DNA of 64,000 nucleotides, taken from assembly GCA_038230835.1 (NCBI GenBank), contig JBBRMM010000004.1:1-64000 (forward strand), in the 5' to 3' direction. A program made the position numbers and the translations under genes. Within the stretch, counting starts at the first letter, position 1. Each line of letters starts with the position of its first letter. The notes beneath the pieces were generated by a model. It ran no database searches, had not been told where the DNA came from, and saw nothing but the letters and a program-made list of their open reading frames with translations. Below, one piece after another: positions 25,772-35,328 of this stretch. The DNA is from DASUHT01 sp038230835 (lineage in GTDB: Bacteria; Actinomycetota; Thermoleophilia; Gaiellales; JAICJC01).

Positions 25772-26146
25772 CTACGAGTACCACGCCGGCGGATCGGCTC
25801 CCGGCGCCGGCGGCTCGGCGCTCTGCCCCCCGGCGTACTCGCCGCGCCCGGTCGTCTCGCACCAGACCGAGACTGCTTCGAACCGCTCGGCCATCAAGCG
25901 TGCCGTCACGTCCTGCATCGTGGCGTCGGTGACGGTGGCCCGGCCGTCCGTCTCGATCACCAGCAGACCGTCACCGTCGTCCGGGAAGTAGGTCGCCCGC
26001 ACTCCGCTGCCGGAGAGCGGCTGCTTCCGCCAGTGGAACCCGATCCCATCCAGCTCCGGACCCCAGTCGAACCGGAGCCCGAGCGGTTCCAGGAAGGCGC
26101 GAACGCCCTCGACCGGCACCGCCTGGAAACGCACCTCGAGCCGCAT
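25772..26146 (-). CDS. Hypothetical protein
   Basis: From the ATG at 26146 the 124-residue product begins MRLEVRFQAVPVEGVRAFLE and has LDGIGFHWRKQPLSGSGVRA and a Pro-rich C-terminus. An ATG at 26197 is also in frame but overlaps the divergent gene. No family is recognised. It converges with the third RDD gene. Confidence 0.45.
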   Translation of the reverse strand: MRLEVRFQAVPVEGVRAFLEPLGLRFDWGPELDGIGFHWRKQPLSGSGVRATYFPDDGDGLLVIETDGRATVTDATMQDVTARLMAERFEAVSVWCETTGRGEYAGGQSAEPPAPGADPPAWYS

Positions 26147-26191
26147 CAGGAGGCGCAGTCTATCGACCTGGAGGCCTAGGATGCCGCCATC

Positions 26192-26557
26192 GTGCAACCG
26201 CTCCCGATCGCCCGTTCCGCCGCGCTCGCGCTGCGGTTCGCGCTCGAGTTGTGCCTGCTGGCGGCGGTTGCGGTGTGGGGCTGGAACGCTGCCGGGGGCG
26301 GCGCGCCGGGAGTTGCGCTGGCGGTCGCCGCAGTCGCCGCGGTGGCGGTCGTCTGGGGAGCCCTGGTCGCTCCTCGCGCGGCGCGCAGGCTGACCGACCC
26401 CGGCCGGCTGCTGCTCGAATTCGCGATCTTCGCGGTCGGTGGGCTCGGCCTGGCGGCGGCCGGGCGCACCGGAGCGGGCATCATCCTGGCGGCCGGCTCC
26501 GCATTGGTGGCGGTTCTGGTGCGTGCGCTTGGCGGAGAGCCCGAGCCGCCTGTCTAA
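26192..26557 (+). CDS. DUF2568-type small membrane protein
   Basis: The 121-residue product from the GTG at 26192 has four hydrophobic helices with LRFALELCLLAAVAVWGWN, VVWGALVAPRAARRLTDPGR and LLLEFAIFAVGGLGLAAAG. This matches the DUF2568 (YrdB) membrane family of unknown role. Its stop overlaps the 3' end of smpB by 4 bases in convergent orientation. Confidence 0.82.
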   Translation: MQPLPIARSAALALRFALELCLLAAVAVWGWNAAGGGAPGVALAVAAVAAVAVVWGALVAPRAARRLTDPGRLLLEFAIFAVGGLGLAAAGRTGAGIILAAGSALVAVLVRALGGEPEPPV

Positions 26558-27027
26558 CGCCGTCCGCCACGCTCACGGTCGCGAAGCGCCCGATCGATCT
26601 GGCGGCGGGCATCCCGCTCGGCCATTGCGTGCCGCTTGTCGACGCCCTCCTTGCCCTTGGCCAGGCCGAGCTCGAGCTTCACCCGGCCGCCGGACAGGTA
26701 CAGCGCCAGCGGCACCAGGGTATTCCCGCGCTCTGCCACCCGCGACCCCAGCTTCTCGATCTCCCGCCGGTGCAGCAGCAGCTTGCGGTCGCGCAGCGGC
26801 TCGTGGTTTTGGATGTTGCCCTGCTTGTAGGGCGCGATGTTCGCGCCCACCAGGAAGACCTCGCCCCCGCGCAGCATGGCGTAGCTCTCGCGCAGGTTCC
26901 CGCCGCCGTCGCGCAGCGACTTGACCTCGGTGCCGCTGAGCGCGATCCCGGCCTCGATCCGCTCGAGAATGTGGAAATCGTGGCGCGCGCGACGGTTCTC
27001 GGCAAGCAGCTTGCGCGGCGCGCTCAT
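26554..27027 (-). CDS. smpB: SsrA-binding protein SmpB
   Basis: The 157-residue protein shows LLAENRRARHDFHILERIEA, ALSGTEVKSLRDGGGNLRES, APYKQGNIQNHEPLRDRKLL and a basic C-terminal tail, as expected for SmpB. It binds tmRNA and delivers it to stalled ribosomes. The start ATG overlaps the stop of the GcvT-like gene (TGATG), so it is translationally coupled to it. This is an unusual partner. The tmRNA lies about 2.5 kb downstream. Confidence 0.97.
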   Translation of the reverse strand: MSAPRKLLAENRRARHDFHILERIEAGIALSGTEVKSLRDGGGNLRESYAMLRGGEVFLVGANIAPYKQGNIQNHEPLRDRKLLLHRREIEKLGSRVAERGNTLVPLALYLSGGRVKLELGLAKGKEGVDKRHAMAERDARRQIDRALRDRERGGRR

Positions 27028-28229
27028 CAGGCTTTGCGGCGAGGCAGATCCAGGAACGGCAGCTCGACCACCGTCGCGTCCACCCGGCCCCGCTCACCCT
27101 CGACCGTCCACTCGATCTCGAGCCGCGTCCCCACCGGTTCGTGCTTGGGCCCGACCGACGCCAGCGCGAGCATCTTCTTGAGCGTCGGCGACCACGACGT
27201 GCTGGTCGCGCGACCGACCTGACGGCACGCCGGGCCGCGCCCGGCGTAGAGCGGCACCGGGTCGCGCGACACGAGCGCCGAGACGGCGGGCGGCAGGTCG
27301 TGGCGGGCGAACTCGGCCTCGATCCCGTGCCAGTCGATCTCGATCCCCACCAGCCGGCGAGCCGGGCCGCCGCGCTCGCGCTCGGCCTCCAGCGCGCGGC
27401 GGCCGACGAAGTCGCCCTTGCTGAAGCTGACCAGCCTGCCCAGCCCGATCTCACCGGGCGTGTACTCGTGGTCGGCCGCCATCGCATGGCGAACGCTCGT
27501 GTAGTCGACCTCGATCAGGATCAGGCCCGCCTCGACGCGGGCCACGTCGAGCGCCCGGATTCCGGCCGGCCGGATCCCGTGCTGCTCGCCGGCAGCGAAC
27601 AGCGCGTCCCATACCTCGAGCGCCTGACCGGCCGGAATCCACAGCTCGTAGCCGAGGTCGCCGGTGTAGCCGGTGCGAGTGACGTCGACCTGCACACCAC
27701 CGATGGCAGAGGCTCGACGCCGGAAATAGCCGACGTCGCTCCAGTCCTCCCCGGTGGCCGCCTCGAGCACGGCCCGGGAGCGCGGGCCCTGCAGGGCGAG
27801 CGCCGCCACCTCGTCGGTGCGATCGGCGATCTCGACCTCCAGGCCGGCCGCATTCATGCCCAGCCAGCGGTACTGGGGGTCAGCGGCCGTCCACCGAAAG
27901 CCGGTCTCGTCCAGCCGGGCGACCGTGCCGTCGTCGATCACCTTGCCGCGCTCGTCGCACCACGGCGTGTACACCACCTGGCCGACGTCGATCCGGCTCG
28001 CGTCGCGGGTGATCACGCGATCGACCAGACGCGCTGCGTCAGGCCCGCGCAGCTCGTACTTGTGGAGCGGCGAGACGTCGATCACCGCCGCCGCCTCACG
28101 GATCGCGTTGTACTCGATGTCGTGGAAGTCGGCGTATACGGCCGCCGCGTGGAGACCCGCCCAGTCTCCCCAGGCGAGGCCGCGGTTGTACTCGGAGGTG
28201 CGTGCGTGGAAGGGGCTCTCGACCGACAT
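27027..28229 (-). CDS. GcvT/aminomethyltransferase-family protein
   Basis: The 400-residue protein has the T-protein fold: YNAIREAAAVIDVSPLHKYE, PWCDERGKVIDDGTVARLDE, ALQGPRSRAVLEAATGED and VDVTRTGYTGDLGYELWIP, with the C-terminal GcvT_C barrel (DFVGRRALEAERERGGPARR). The family binds tetrahydrofolate and takes one-carbon units from aminomethyl or N-methyl groups. No GcvH, GcvP or GcvR lies nearby. The divergent FAD oxidoreductases suggest demethylation of an N-methyl substrate (sarcosine/dimethylglycine type), which is inference. Confidence 0.88.
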   Translation of the reverse strand: MSVESPFHARTSEYNRGLAWGDWAGLHAAAVYADFHDIEYNAIREAAAVIDVSPLHKYELRGPDAARLVDRVITRDASRIDVGQVVYTPWCDERGKVIDDGTVARLDETGFRWTAADPQYRWLGMNAAGLEVEIADRTDEVAALALQGPRSRAVLEAATGEDWSDVGYFRRRASAIGGVQVDVTRTGYTGDLGYELWIPAGQALEVWDALFAAGEQHGIRPAGIRALDVARVEAGLILIEVDYTSVRHAMAADHEYTPGEIGLGRLVSFSKGDFVGRRALEAERERGGPARRLVGIEIDWHGIEAEFARHDLPPAVSALVSRDPVPLYAGRGPACRQVGRATSTSWSPTLKKMLALASVGPKHEPVGTRLEIEWTVEGERGRVDATVVELPFLDLPRRKA

Positions 28230-28258
28230 CGGCGGCCAGAGGCTAGCATCTCGCCCGC

Positions 28259-29857
28259 ATGTCCAAGCGCTACGACGCGATCATCATCGGTGGCGGCCAC
28301 AACGGTCTGGTCACAGCCGCCTACCTGGCGCGCGCCGGGATGCGGGTGGTCGTGCTCGAGCGCCGCCACGTGCTGGGCGGCGCGGCCGTCACCGAGGAGG
28401 TGTACGAGGGCTTCCGCTTCAGCGTCGCCAGCTACGTGGTGTCACTGCTTCGGCCTGAGATCGTGCGTGAGCTGGAGCTGCCCCGGCACGGCCTCGAGAT
28501 CCTGCCCCTGGACGGCACCCTGACGCCGCTCGACGGTGACTACCTGTGGCGCGTGAACGACCATTCGCGGACCGTCCGCGAACTGCGCCGGTGGTCGCTG
28601 TCCGATGCCGAGGCGTACGAGGAGTACGGCCAGCTGATGGTGCACATGGCCCGATTCATCAAGCCGATCCTGTCCGCGGTGCCGCCCGACCAAGGCCGCA
28701 TCAACCCGCTCGAGTGGTTGCCGCTGGCACCTCTCGGGAGGCGGTTCAAGGAGCTCCCGCGGCGGCTCAAGGACACCTTCATCCAGGTGATGACGATGAG
28801 CGCGGCCGACTTCCTCGACCAGTGGTTCGAGACCGACCCGCTGAAGGCCACCATGTCGGCGTCGGGGATCATCGGCACCTTCCAGGGCGTGCGCTCGCCG
28901 GGCACCGCCTACGTGCTGCTGCACCACTACATGGGCGAGATCGACGGCGCCTTCCGGGCGTGGGGCATCCCCCGCGGTGGCACCGGCGGCGTCAGCCTGG
29001 CGATCGCCTCGGCCGCTCGCTCGCTGGGCGCGGAGATCCGCACCGAGGCGCCGGTTGCGCGGATCGACGTGCGCGGGGGTGAGGCCACCGGCGTCACCCT
29101 CGAATCCGGCGAGCAACTGCAGGCCGACACGGTGCTTTCCAGCGCCGACCCGCGGGTGACCTTCGAACACCTGCTCGAACCGGGCGTGCTCGACCCCGAG
29201 TTCGCTGCCGAGGTGCGCCGCTACAAGTTCCGCGGCTCGTCCGGCAAGGTGAACCTGGCGCTGGACGGCCTGCCCGACTTCACCTGCCTGCCGGGCAAGG
29301 GCGAGCACCTGCGCGGAGCGATCAGCTTCTCGCCGTCGCTGGACTACATGGAGCGGGCGTACGACGACGCCAAGTACGGGCGACCGTCCACGCGGCCGTA
29401 CATCGACACCATCATTCCCACCCTCGTCGACCCGGCAATGGCACCTCCGGGCAAGCACGTGATGAGCTGCTTCGTGCAGTACGCGCCGTACCACCTGGCC
29501 GGCGACGCAACCTGGGACGACGCCGCTCGCGATGCCTTCGGCGAGACGGTGATCGACACCATCGCCGAGCGCGCGCCCAACATCCGCGACCTTATCCTGC
29601 ACAAGCAGGTGCTGACGCCGCTGGACATCGAGCAGCGCATCGGCCTGTCGGAGGGCAACATCTTCCAGGGCGAGCTGTCGCTCGAGCAGCTCTTCTTCAA
29701 CCGCCCGGTGCCGGGCTGGGCGCGCTACCGGACGCCGGTCGGGAACCTGTGGATGTGCGGATCGGCCACCCACCCCGGCGGAGGGTTGATGGGCGCGCCC
29801 GGCCGGATCGCCGCGCTCGAGCTGCTGAAGGCGTGCAAACGCGGGAGCGAGCGGTGA
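28259..29857 (+). CDS. PYROXD2-like FAD/NAD(P)-dependent oxidoreductase, copy 1
   Basis: The 532-residue protein has the N-terminal FAD motif IIIGGGHNGLVTAAYLARAG, the second ERRHVLGGAA block, a conserved central helix region and the C-terminal FAD site WMCGSATHPGGGLMGAPGR. This is the phytoene-desaturase-like COG1233/PYROXD2 group, not a carotenoid set here. It lies 29 bases from the divergent GcvT-like gene. The GTG of copy 2 overlaps its stop (GTGA). Confidence 0.9.
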   Translation: MSKRYDAIIIGGGHNGLVTAAYLARAGMRVVVLERRHVLGGAAVTEEVYEGFRFSVASYVVSLLRPEIVRELELPRHGLEILPLDGTLTPLDGDYLWRVNDHSRTVRELRRWSLSDAEAYEEYGQLMVHMARFIKPILSAVPPDQGRINPLEWLPLAPLGRRFKELPRRLKDTFIQVMTMSAADFLDQWFETDPLKATMSASGIIGTFQGVRSPGTAYVLLHHYMGEIDGAFRAWGIPRGGTGGVSLAIASAARSLGAEIRTEAPVARIDVRGGEATGVTLESGEQLQADTVLSSADPRVTFEHLLEPGVLDPEFAAEVRRYKFRGSSGKVNLALDGLPDFTCLPGKGEHLRGAISFSPSLDYMERAYDDAKYGRPSTRPYIDTIIPTLVDPAMAPPGKHVMSCFVQYAPYHLAGDATWDDAARDAFGETVIDTIAERAPNIRDLILHKQVLTPLDIEQRIGLSEGNIFQGELSLEQLFFNRPVPGWARYRTPVGNLWMCGSATHPGGGLMGAPGRIAALELLKACKRGSER

Positions 29858-31374
29858 GCGGGTACGACGTGGTCGTCGCCGGGGCCGGGCACAACGGCCT
29901 GGTGTGCGCCGCGAAGCTGGCCGCCGGCGGCCGGCGGGTGCTGGTGCTCGAGCGGCGTGACGAGGTCGGGGGCATCCTGGACGTGGTGCACACGGTCGGC
30001 CGCCTGCGGCGCTCCGTGATCGACGACCTCGACCTGCACCGCCGCGGCCTGCGGTTGATCGCCCCGCCCGTGCGCATGCTGGCGGTGCGGCCGGACGGGC
30101 CGCCGTTGACCTTCTGGAGCGACGCCGAACGCACGGCCGACGGCCTGCGGGTGCACTCCCGCGAGGACGGCGATGCCTACCCTGCGTTTGATCGCCACGT
30201 GCGCGCACTGGCTGGGTTTGTCGGCGAGATGCACCGGGTGACCCCGCCGCGACTCGATCGCGCCGCGCTCTCGGACGCGCCGGGCGCGCTTCGGCTCGGG
30301 CGCGCCTTCCGCGGGCTCGAGGCCAGGCAAGCGCGGGAGTTGACCCGCGCGCTGCCGATGGCCGCAGCCGACTTCGTCGGCGAATGGTTCGCGACCGATG
30401 CTCTGCGCGGCGCGCTGGCGGCCCGCGGCAGCCTGTTCACCGGCATGGGCTCGTGGTCGGCCGGCACCGCTCTCGTGCTGCTGAACGACTCGGCCGCCAA
30501 CGACGGCGGAGCCGCCGGCCAAACCGTCTTCGTGCGCGGCGGGAACGCAGCACTCGCGCGGGCGCTGCGCGCCGCAGCCGAGCAGGCGGGCGCCGATGTG
30601 CGAACCGGCGCCGAGGTCGTCCGGGTGTTGACCGAGGGCGATCGCGTGACCGGCGTCGAGCTCGCCTCCGGCGAGCAGATCGCGACCCCGGCGCTGGCGT
30701 CGGCTGTCGATCCCAAGACCGTGCTCACTCGCTGGGTCGATCCTGTGGTGGTGGGACCGCAGCTTCGCTGGCGGGCGGGGAACATCCGCACTCCCGGCGG
30801 CACGGCCCGCGTCGACCTGGCGCTGGCAGGCCTCCCCGGCTTCAACGGCGTCGAGGACGAGGCGCAGTTGCAGGGTCGGATCGTCGTCGCCCCCGGCATC
30901 GATGACGTCGAGCGCGCGTTCGATGCCTTCAAGTACGGCCGGCTCAGCGACCATCCCCTGCTCGAGGCGACGATTCCGACGCTGGCCGACCCGTCCCAGG
31001 CGGATGGATCGGGCCATCGTATGAGCGTGCTCGTGCAGTGGGTGCCCGCCGACACCCCGGCGGACGCGGTGGCAGACCTCGCGGTCTCCGAGCTCGAGCG
31101 CGTCGCGCCCGGGTTCTCGAAGCTGGTCACCGAGCGGGTCACCCGCACCCCGGCCGACCTCGAACGCGAATTCGGCCTCCCAGATGGCCACGTCTACCAC
31201 GCAGAGCACGGGCTCGACCAGTTCTTCGCCTGGCGACCGGTGCTTGGTCTGGCCCGCCACCGGCTCGGCGTGCGCGGCCTGTACCTGTGCGGCTCAGGCG
31301 CTCACCCGGGCGGCGGCATCACGGGTGGCCCGGGCGAGAACGCCGCCCGCGAGATCCTGCGCGACCTGCACTGA
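29854..31374 (+). CDS. PYROXD2-like FAD/NAD(P)-dependent oxidoreductase, copy 2
   Basis: From the GTG at 29854 the 506-residue paralogue has VVVAGAGHNGLVCAAKLAAG, LERRDEVGGILD and YLCGSGAHPGGGITGGPGEN. An internal segment, GNAALARALRAAAEQAGADV, parallels copy 1's GGVSLAIASAARSLGAEI. The extra N-terminal residues before 29854 overlap copy 1 and are ignored. The pair may be two subunits of one enzyme or have different substrates. Confidence 0.88.
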   Translation: MSGYDVVVAGAGHNGLVCAAKLAAGGRRVLVLERRDEVGGILDVVHTVGRLRRSVIDDLDLHRRGLRLIAPPVRMLAVRPDGPPLTFWSDAERTADGLRVHSREDGDAYPAFDRHVRALAGFVGEMHRVTPPRLDRAALSDAPGALRLGRAFRGLEARQARELTRALPMAAADFVGEWFATDALRGALAARGSLFTGMGSWSAGTALVLLNDSAANDGGAAGQTVFVRGGNAALARALRAAAEQAGADVRTGAEVVRVLTEGDRVTGVELASGEQIATPALASAVDPKTVLTRWVDPVVVGPQLRWRAGNIRTPGGTARVDLALAGLPGFNGVEDEAQLQGRIVVAPGIDDVERAFDAFKYGRLSDHPLLEATIPTLADPSQADGSGHRMSVLVQWVPADTPADAVADLAVSELERVAPGFSKLVTERVTRTPADLEREFGLPDGHVYHAEHGLDQFFAWRPVLGLARHRLGVRGLYLCGSGAHPGGGITGGPGENAAREILRDLH

Positions 31375-31390
31375 CCCCACCCCGGGGTCA
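31372..31390 (+). terminator. Hairpin overlapping the oxidoreductase stop
   Basis: TGACCCC (from the stop codon) pairs with GGGGTCA at 31384-31390 with a 5-base loop. A palindrome CCGTACGG follows at 31395-31402. It is symmetric, so it could serve the convergent MFS gene as well. No T-run follows. Confidence 0.4.
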
Positions 31391-31474
31391 GACTCCGTAC
31401 GGACCGGGGCACACATTCGGCACGTCCTCGTGACGACGAAGGGCCGGTACGGGGGAAGGGCCGCCGAGTCGCCA

Positions 31475-32674
31475 TCAAAGGCTGCCGACCGCCACCGGTT
31501 CGGTCGCGTCGTCCAGGCCGGGGAGCCACTGCGATGCGATGAACATGCCGCCGGCAAGCGCGATCAGCCCCGCACACAACCCGTAGCCGATGCGATAGCC
31601 GTGGTTCTGGACGATCCAACCGACCAGCGGGAACAGCCACAGCATCTGGATCGAGAACACCGCCTCGGCGATCGACATCGAGGTGGCGCGGAACTCCGAG
31701 CGAGTGTTCCGCTGCAGGTAGCTGGACAACGTGACGTAGACGGCATCGGGGAGCCCGGCGACCAGCAGCATGACGACGATGGGCGAGGCCAGACCGGGCA
31801 GGGCGGGGCCGAGGATCAATCCGATCACCGCCCCGGCCGTGCACGCCGCGACGGTCACGGTGACCGAGACACGCGCCGAGAGCCGCCCGCTCAGCCAGCT
31901 CATCCCCGACCCCGCGAGCATCGCCGCGCCGAGCACGAGGCCGAGCACGAGGTCGGACGCACCCCGACGTTCGAAGAACGGCGCGGCGTAGAACCACCAG
32001 GTGGTGATCCCGGCCCAGTACACGCTCCACGCCACGGTCAGCACGGCAAGTCTCGGCGAACGGCGGAGGGCGACCAACCCGCGTGCGGCCACCCGCACGC
32101 TGTGGCCGGCGCTGTGCTCGGAAGCGTCGTCGGGCAGCCGGGTGGCGATGAAGCTCGCGACCAGCGCGCAGCCGGCGGTCAGCCAGAACGCCAGCGGCCG
32201 CGACCAGTAGTGCGCGATCGCGCCGCCGGCCAGGAACGAGACCGCCCCGGCCAACTGGAACACGGCCCACATGCCGCCCAGCATGCGCGGGAACTGGGCC
32301 TCGGCGTCGTCGTGTGCCAGCGAGTCGAACAGGTATGCCTCGTCGGCGCCCGAGCGAAGCGCGAACGCCACCCCGTGCACCGCACCCGCGACGCACACCA
32401 GCAGGAAACCCGGGGCGTACACATAGCCCAGCTCGCCGACCGCCGTGAAGAAGCCGGCGGCGACCAGCAACCGGCGCCTGCCGAGGGCATCCGCCAGCGC
32501 CCCGGTCGGCACCTGGGCCGAGAGCATGCCGATGTGCAGACACGCCTCCACCACTCCGAACTGCGTTAGCGAGAAGCCGCGTGAGAGCAGATACACCGCC
32601 CAGATCGGGCCGGTGAAGATGATGCCGTTGAAGAGCTGGTAGAGCCGGAAGATGGAGAGCGTTCGCGCGTTCAT
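31475..32674 (-). CDS. MFS transporter
   Basis: The 399-residue protein has about 12 hydrophobic helices and the loop motif GALADALGRRRLLVAAGFFT between TM2 and TM3, the MFS signature. A second copy, SGRLSARVSVTVTVAACTAG, is in the second half. The substrate is not identifiable. It is convergent with the oxidoreductase pair, about 100 bases apart. Confidence 0.92.
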   Translation of the reverse strand: MNARTLSIFRLYQLFNGIIFTGPIWAVYLLSRGFSLTQFGVVEACLHIGMLSAQVPTGALADALGRRRLLVAAGFFTAVGELGYVYAPGFLLVCVAGAVHGVAFALRSGADEAYLFDSLAHDDAEAQFPRMLGGMWAVFQLAGAVSFLAGGAIAHYWSRPLAFWLTAGCALVASFIATRLPDDASEHSAGHSVRVAARGLVALRRSPRLAVLTVAWSVYWAGITTWWFYAAPFFERRGASDLVLGLVLGAAMLAGSGMSWLSGRLSARVSVTVTVAACTAGAVIGLILGPALPGLASPIVVMLLVAGLPDAVYVTLSSYLQRNTRSEFRATSMSIAEAVFSIQMLWLFPLVGWIVQNHGYRIGYGLCAGLIALAGGMFIASQWLPGLDDATEPVAVGSL

Positions 32675-32839
32675 GTGATCCTTCGATGACGGGGTGGGTC
32701 AGGGCGTTGGCGGGCGGCACACCCGGAAATGGGCGCACCTCTCCCGTCGGAGGCCCCCGTCAGTGCGAGACGCGCGAGATGGAATGGCGCAGCAGCGCGA
32801 GCTGAAAGGTGTCTGGGCTGCGCATGTCCATGGCGGCGC

Positions 32840-33604
32840 CTACGATAGCAGGCGCCCGGCCAGTGCCGCCAGATCGGGAAGATCATGCGTCACCTCGCCC
32901 GGTGCGGGTCGGAAGCTGGCACCCTTGCCCGTGCGGACGAGACAGGTCGCCATGCCCAGTGCGGCCGCCGGCCGCAGGTCGCTGACCAGGTCGTCGCCCA
33001 CCATCAACGCGTCGGCGGCAACCGCTCCGCAGATCCGAAGCGCCGCGCGGTAGATGTCGGCCGACGGCTTGCCGACCACGGTCGCCGCGACGCCGGATGC
33101 GTACTCGAGCGCCGCGACGTAGCCGCCCGCGTCCATCGCCGGGCCGGCGGCCGTCGGCCACCAGCGGTTCCGCTGCATGGCGACCAGCGGCGTTCCACCG
33201 AGCACGGCGCGAAACGCCGCGTTGAGGCGGCTGTAGGTGAGCCCGTCGTCCGGCCCGGCCATGACGACCACGCCGGCCGCCGCCGGGTCGTCCACCAATT
33301 CGAGCCCGGCGAACTCGGGCATCGCGCCCGGTTCACCGAGCAGGTGCACGGACGCCCCCGGGTGATGGGCGCGCAGGTGGTCGGCGGTGGCCGACGCGGC
33401 GGTCACGATCCGCTCGGCCGTGAACTCGATCCCGGCCGCATGCAGCCGTTGGACGATCTCCGTCCGCGACCGCCCGGTGGTGTTGGTGAGGATCGCCAGT
33501 TCGACGCCAGCAACCCGCAGTCGCTCCACCGCCCCCGGCGACCCGGGGATCGGCTGCCAGTCGAGCACGAGCACGCCCTCCATGTCGAGCACCAGCGCGC
33601 GCAC
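32840..33604 (-). CDS. HAD-IIA phosphatase (NagD/PDXP-like)
   Basis: From the GTG at 33604 the 254-residue product has motif I LDMEGVL, motif II ILTNTTGRS, a C2-type cap and motif III/IV VGKPSADIYRAAL with GDDLVSDLRPAAALGM. In motif I the usual DxD is D7-x-E9, so the acid/base Asp is Glu. The GTG overlaps the preceding PBP stop by one base (TAGTG), which makes it the last gene of that operon. The substrate, a sugar, pyridoxal or nucleotide phosphate, is unknown. Confidence 0.82.
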   Translation of the reverse strand: MRALVLDMEGVLVLDWQPIPGSPGAVERLRVAGVELAILTNTTGRSRTEIVQRLHAAGIEFTAERIVTAASATADHLRAHHPGASVHLLGEPGAMPEFAGLELVDDPAAAGVVVMAGPDDGLTYSRLNAAFRAVLGGTPLVAMQRNRWWPTAAGPAMDAGGYVAALEYASGVAATVVGKPSADIYRAALRICGAVAADALMVGDDLVSDLRPAAALGMATCLVRTGKGASFRPAPGEVTHDLPDLAALAGRLLS

Positions 33605-35328
33605 TACAAACCCAGCGCCGAGGCCATCACCTCGCGCGCGATCGGCGCCGCCACCTCGCCTCCCACCCCACCCCCGACGACCAGCACCGCCACTGCGACG
33701 CGCGGGTCGTCGGCAGGCGCGAACGCAATGAACCACGCATCGGTCGGGGTGTTCAGCCCGACCTCGGAGGTACCGGTCTTGCCGGCCACCACCACACCGG
33801 GCAGGGCCGCCGCGGTGCCCGTGCCCTCGGTGACGACGGCTTCCATCAGCGTGCGGAGCTGCGTCGCCACCAGCGGGCTGAGCACCCGCCGCGGGGGCGC
33901 TCGGTCGGCGTAGGCGTGCGGGGCGTGGATCAGGTACGGCGGGCGCAGCAGGCCGTGCGACCCGATCGCCTGCGCCACCGATGCCATCTGCAGCGGGCTC
34001 GCATCCACCCCGCCCTGACCGATCCCGGCGACGCCGACGGCAAGATCGGACGTGAGGGTGGATGCGCTGGGGGTCACACTCTCCGGCAGCGGGTAGCCGA
34101 TGGTGGGCGGCGTGTTGAACCCGAACGCCGAGGCCATCGCGACCAGCCGCCTCGCACCCACCTGGTCGGCGATCGGGGCGAACACCGAGTTGCAGCTCTG
34201 CGCGAAAGCGAGGATCAGCGACCCGCCGCAGTACTCGTGGTGGAAGTTGTGCAGCGTCCAGCCGTCCAGGGTCACCGAATGCGCGTAGGCGTACGTGCTG
34301 GTGAGTCGGGCGACATACGCGGTCAGCGCGGCGGAGGCGGTGATGGTCTTGAACGACGAGCCGGGCGGCTGGAGCGCGTCCATGCCGAGGCCGGCGTCGG
34401 CCTCCACCGCCCCGGTCCTGGGGTTCAGCACGACCACGCCGCCGTAGCGCCCCGCCAGCGCAGCCGAGGCGCTCTCCTGCATCGAGACCTGGAGCGTCGT
34501 CGTCACATCGTGCGGTGGTCGCCCCGGGCGACGTACGAGCAGCCGCTCGGCCGACCCAGGCGACCCGGCGACCAGATCGACCCGCGGCCGGCCACCGAGC
34601 GCCGCGTCGAGCGACTTCTCGAGCCCGCCCTGGCCGAAGACCAGCTTCGGCGGCCAGCCTGTGGCCACGCGGGCGAGCGCCTGGGCGGGCGTCGGCGGGC
34701 GGGTGTAGCCGGTCACGTCGGCGAAGGCGGAGCCGAGCGGGTACACACGCGCCCAGGCCGGCCCGCTCGCGATCACCGTGCCGTCCCGGGCTCGGATCCG
34801 GCCGCGGGTGTGCGGCGCGGTCGCGTGGCGCGCCAGCCGCTCACCGGGAAGCAGTCCCGGGAAGACGAGGTTCGGCGCCCAGGTCACGCGGTACCCATGC
34901 GGCGCGCGCATGAGCGGTAGCCGCAGCGTCTCGTCGAACACTCCGAACAGCGCTGACGTGACCACCATCCGGCACACAGCGGAGGCGCCCGCCATGACCG
35001 GCGCCCCGGGCACCGTCAGCGTGCGCACGCCGGCCGTGGCCGCCGCAACGCCCAGGTCGTGCTCGAACGCCGTGAGCCCGATCCGGTGGTGCGATCCGCG
35101 GGAGAGCAGCCCGTACATCGTGGCATAGTCGCCGCTCTGCCATGCGTGCACGTACGTCCGCGCCGTGGCGAGCGGATCGGGGCCAGACTCGCTGGCCCGG
35201 GTGGGGGTGGTCGATCGCAGGAAGTACCCACCGGTGCCGGCCGCCGCGACCAGCACCACGGCCACCGCCACCGCCCACCGCCGCCACCGAGTCCGCCGCC
35301 TGGTTCGGAACATCGACACATGATGCAT
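33604..35328 (-). CDS. Penicillin-binding protein (transpeptidase, PbpA/MecA_N type)
   Basis: The 574-residue protein has an N-terminal membrane anchor (about 18-38), an NTF2-like MecA_N domain and a linker domain. The transpeptidase part has S324-S-F-K327 (SxxK), S378-C-N380 (SxN) and K517-T-G-T520. It cross-links peptidoglycan outside the membrane. The ATG at 35328 overlaps the RNB gene stop (TGATG); an ATG at 35313 is also possible. It is coupled to the HAD gene downstream. Confidence 0.92.
   Translation of the reverse strand: MHHVSMFRTRRRTRWRRWAVAVAVVLVAAAGTGGYFLRSTTPTRASESGPDPLATARTYVHAWQSGDYATMYGLLSRGSHHRIGLTAFEHDLGVAAATAGVRTLTVPGAPVMAGASAVCRMVVTSALFGVFDETLRLPLMRAPHGYRVTWAPNLVFPGLLPGERLARHATAPHTRGRIRARDGTVIASGPAWARVYPLGSAFADVTGYTRPPTPAQALARVATGWPPKLVFGQGGLEKSLDAALGGRPRVDLVAGSPGSAERLLVRRPGRPPHDVTTTLQVSMQESASAALAGRYGGVVVLNPRTGAVEADAGLGMDALQPPGSSFKTITASAALTAYVARLTSTYAYAHSVTLDGWTLHNFHHEYCGGSLILAFAQSCNSVFAPIADQVGARRLVAMASAFGFNTPPTIGYPLPESVTPSASTLTSDLAVGVAGIGQGGVDASPLQMASVAQAIGSHGLLRPPYLIHAPHAYADRAPPRRVLSPLVATQLRTLMEAVVTEGTGTAAALPGVVVAGKTGTSEVGLNTPTDAWFIAFAPADDPRVAVAVLVVGGGVGGEVAAPIAREVMASALGL

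Noticed and set aside
28230..28258. Glycine riboswitch between the GcvT-like and FAD genes
   Set aside because: Only 29 bases separate the two divergent starts, which is too short for the aptamer.
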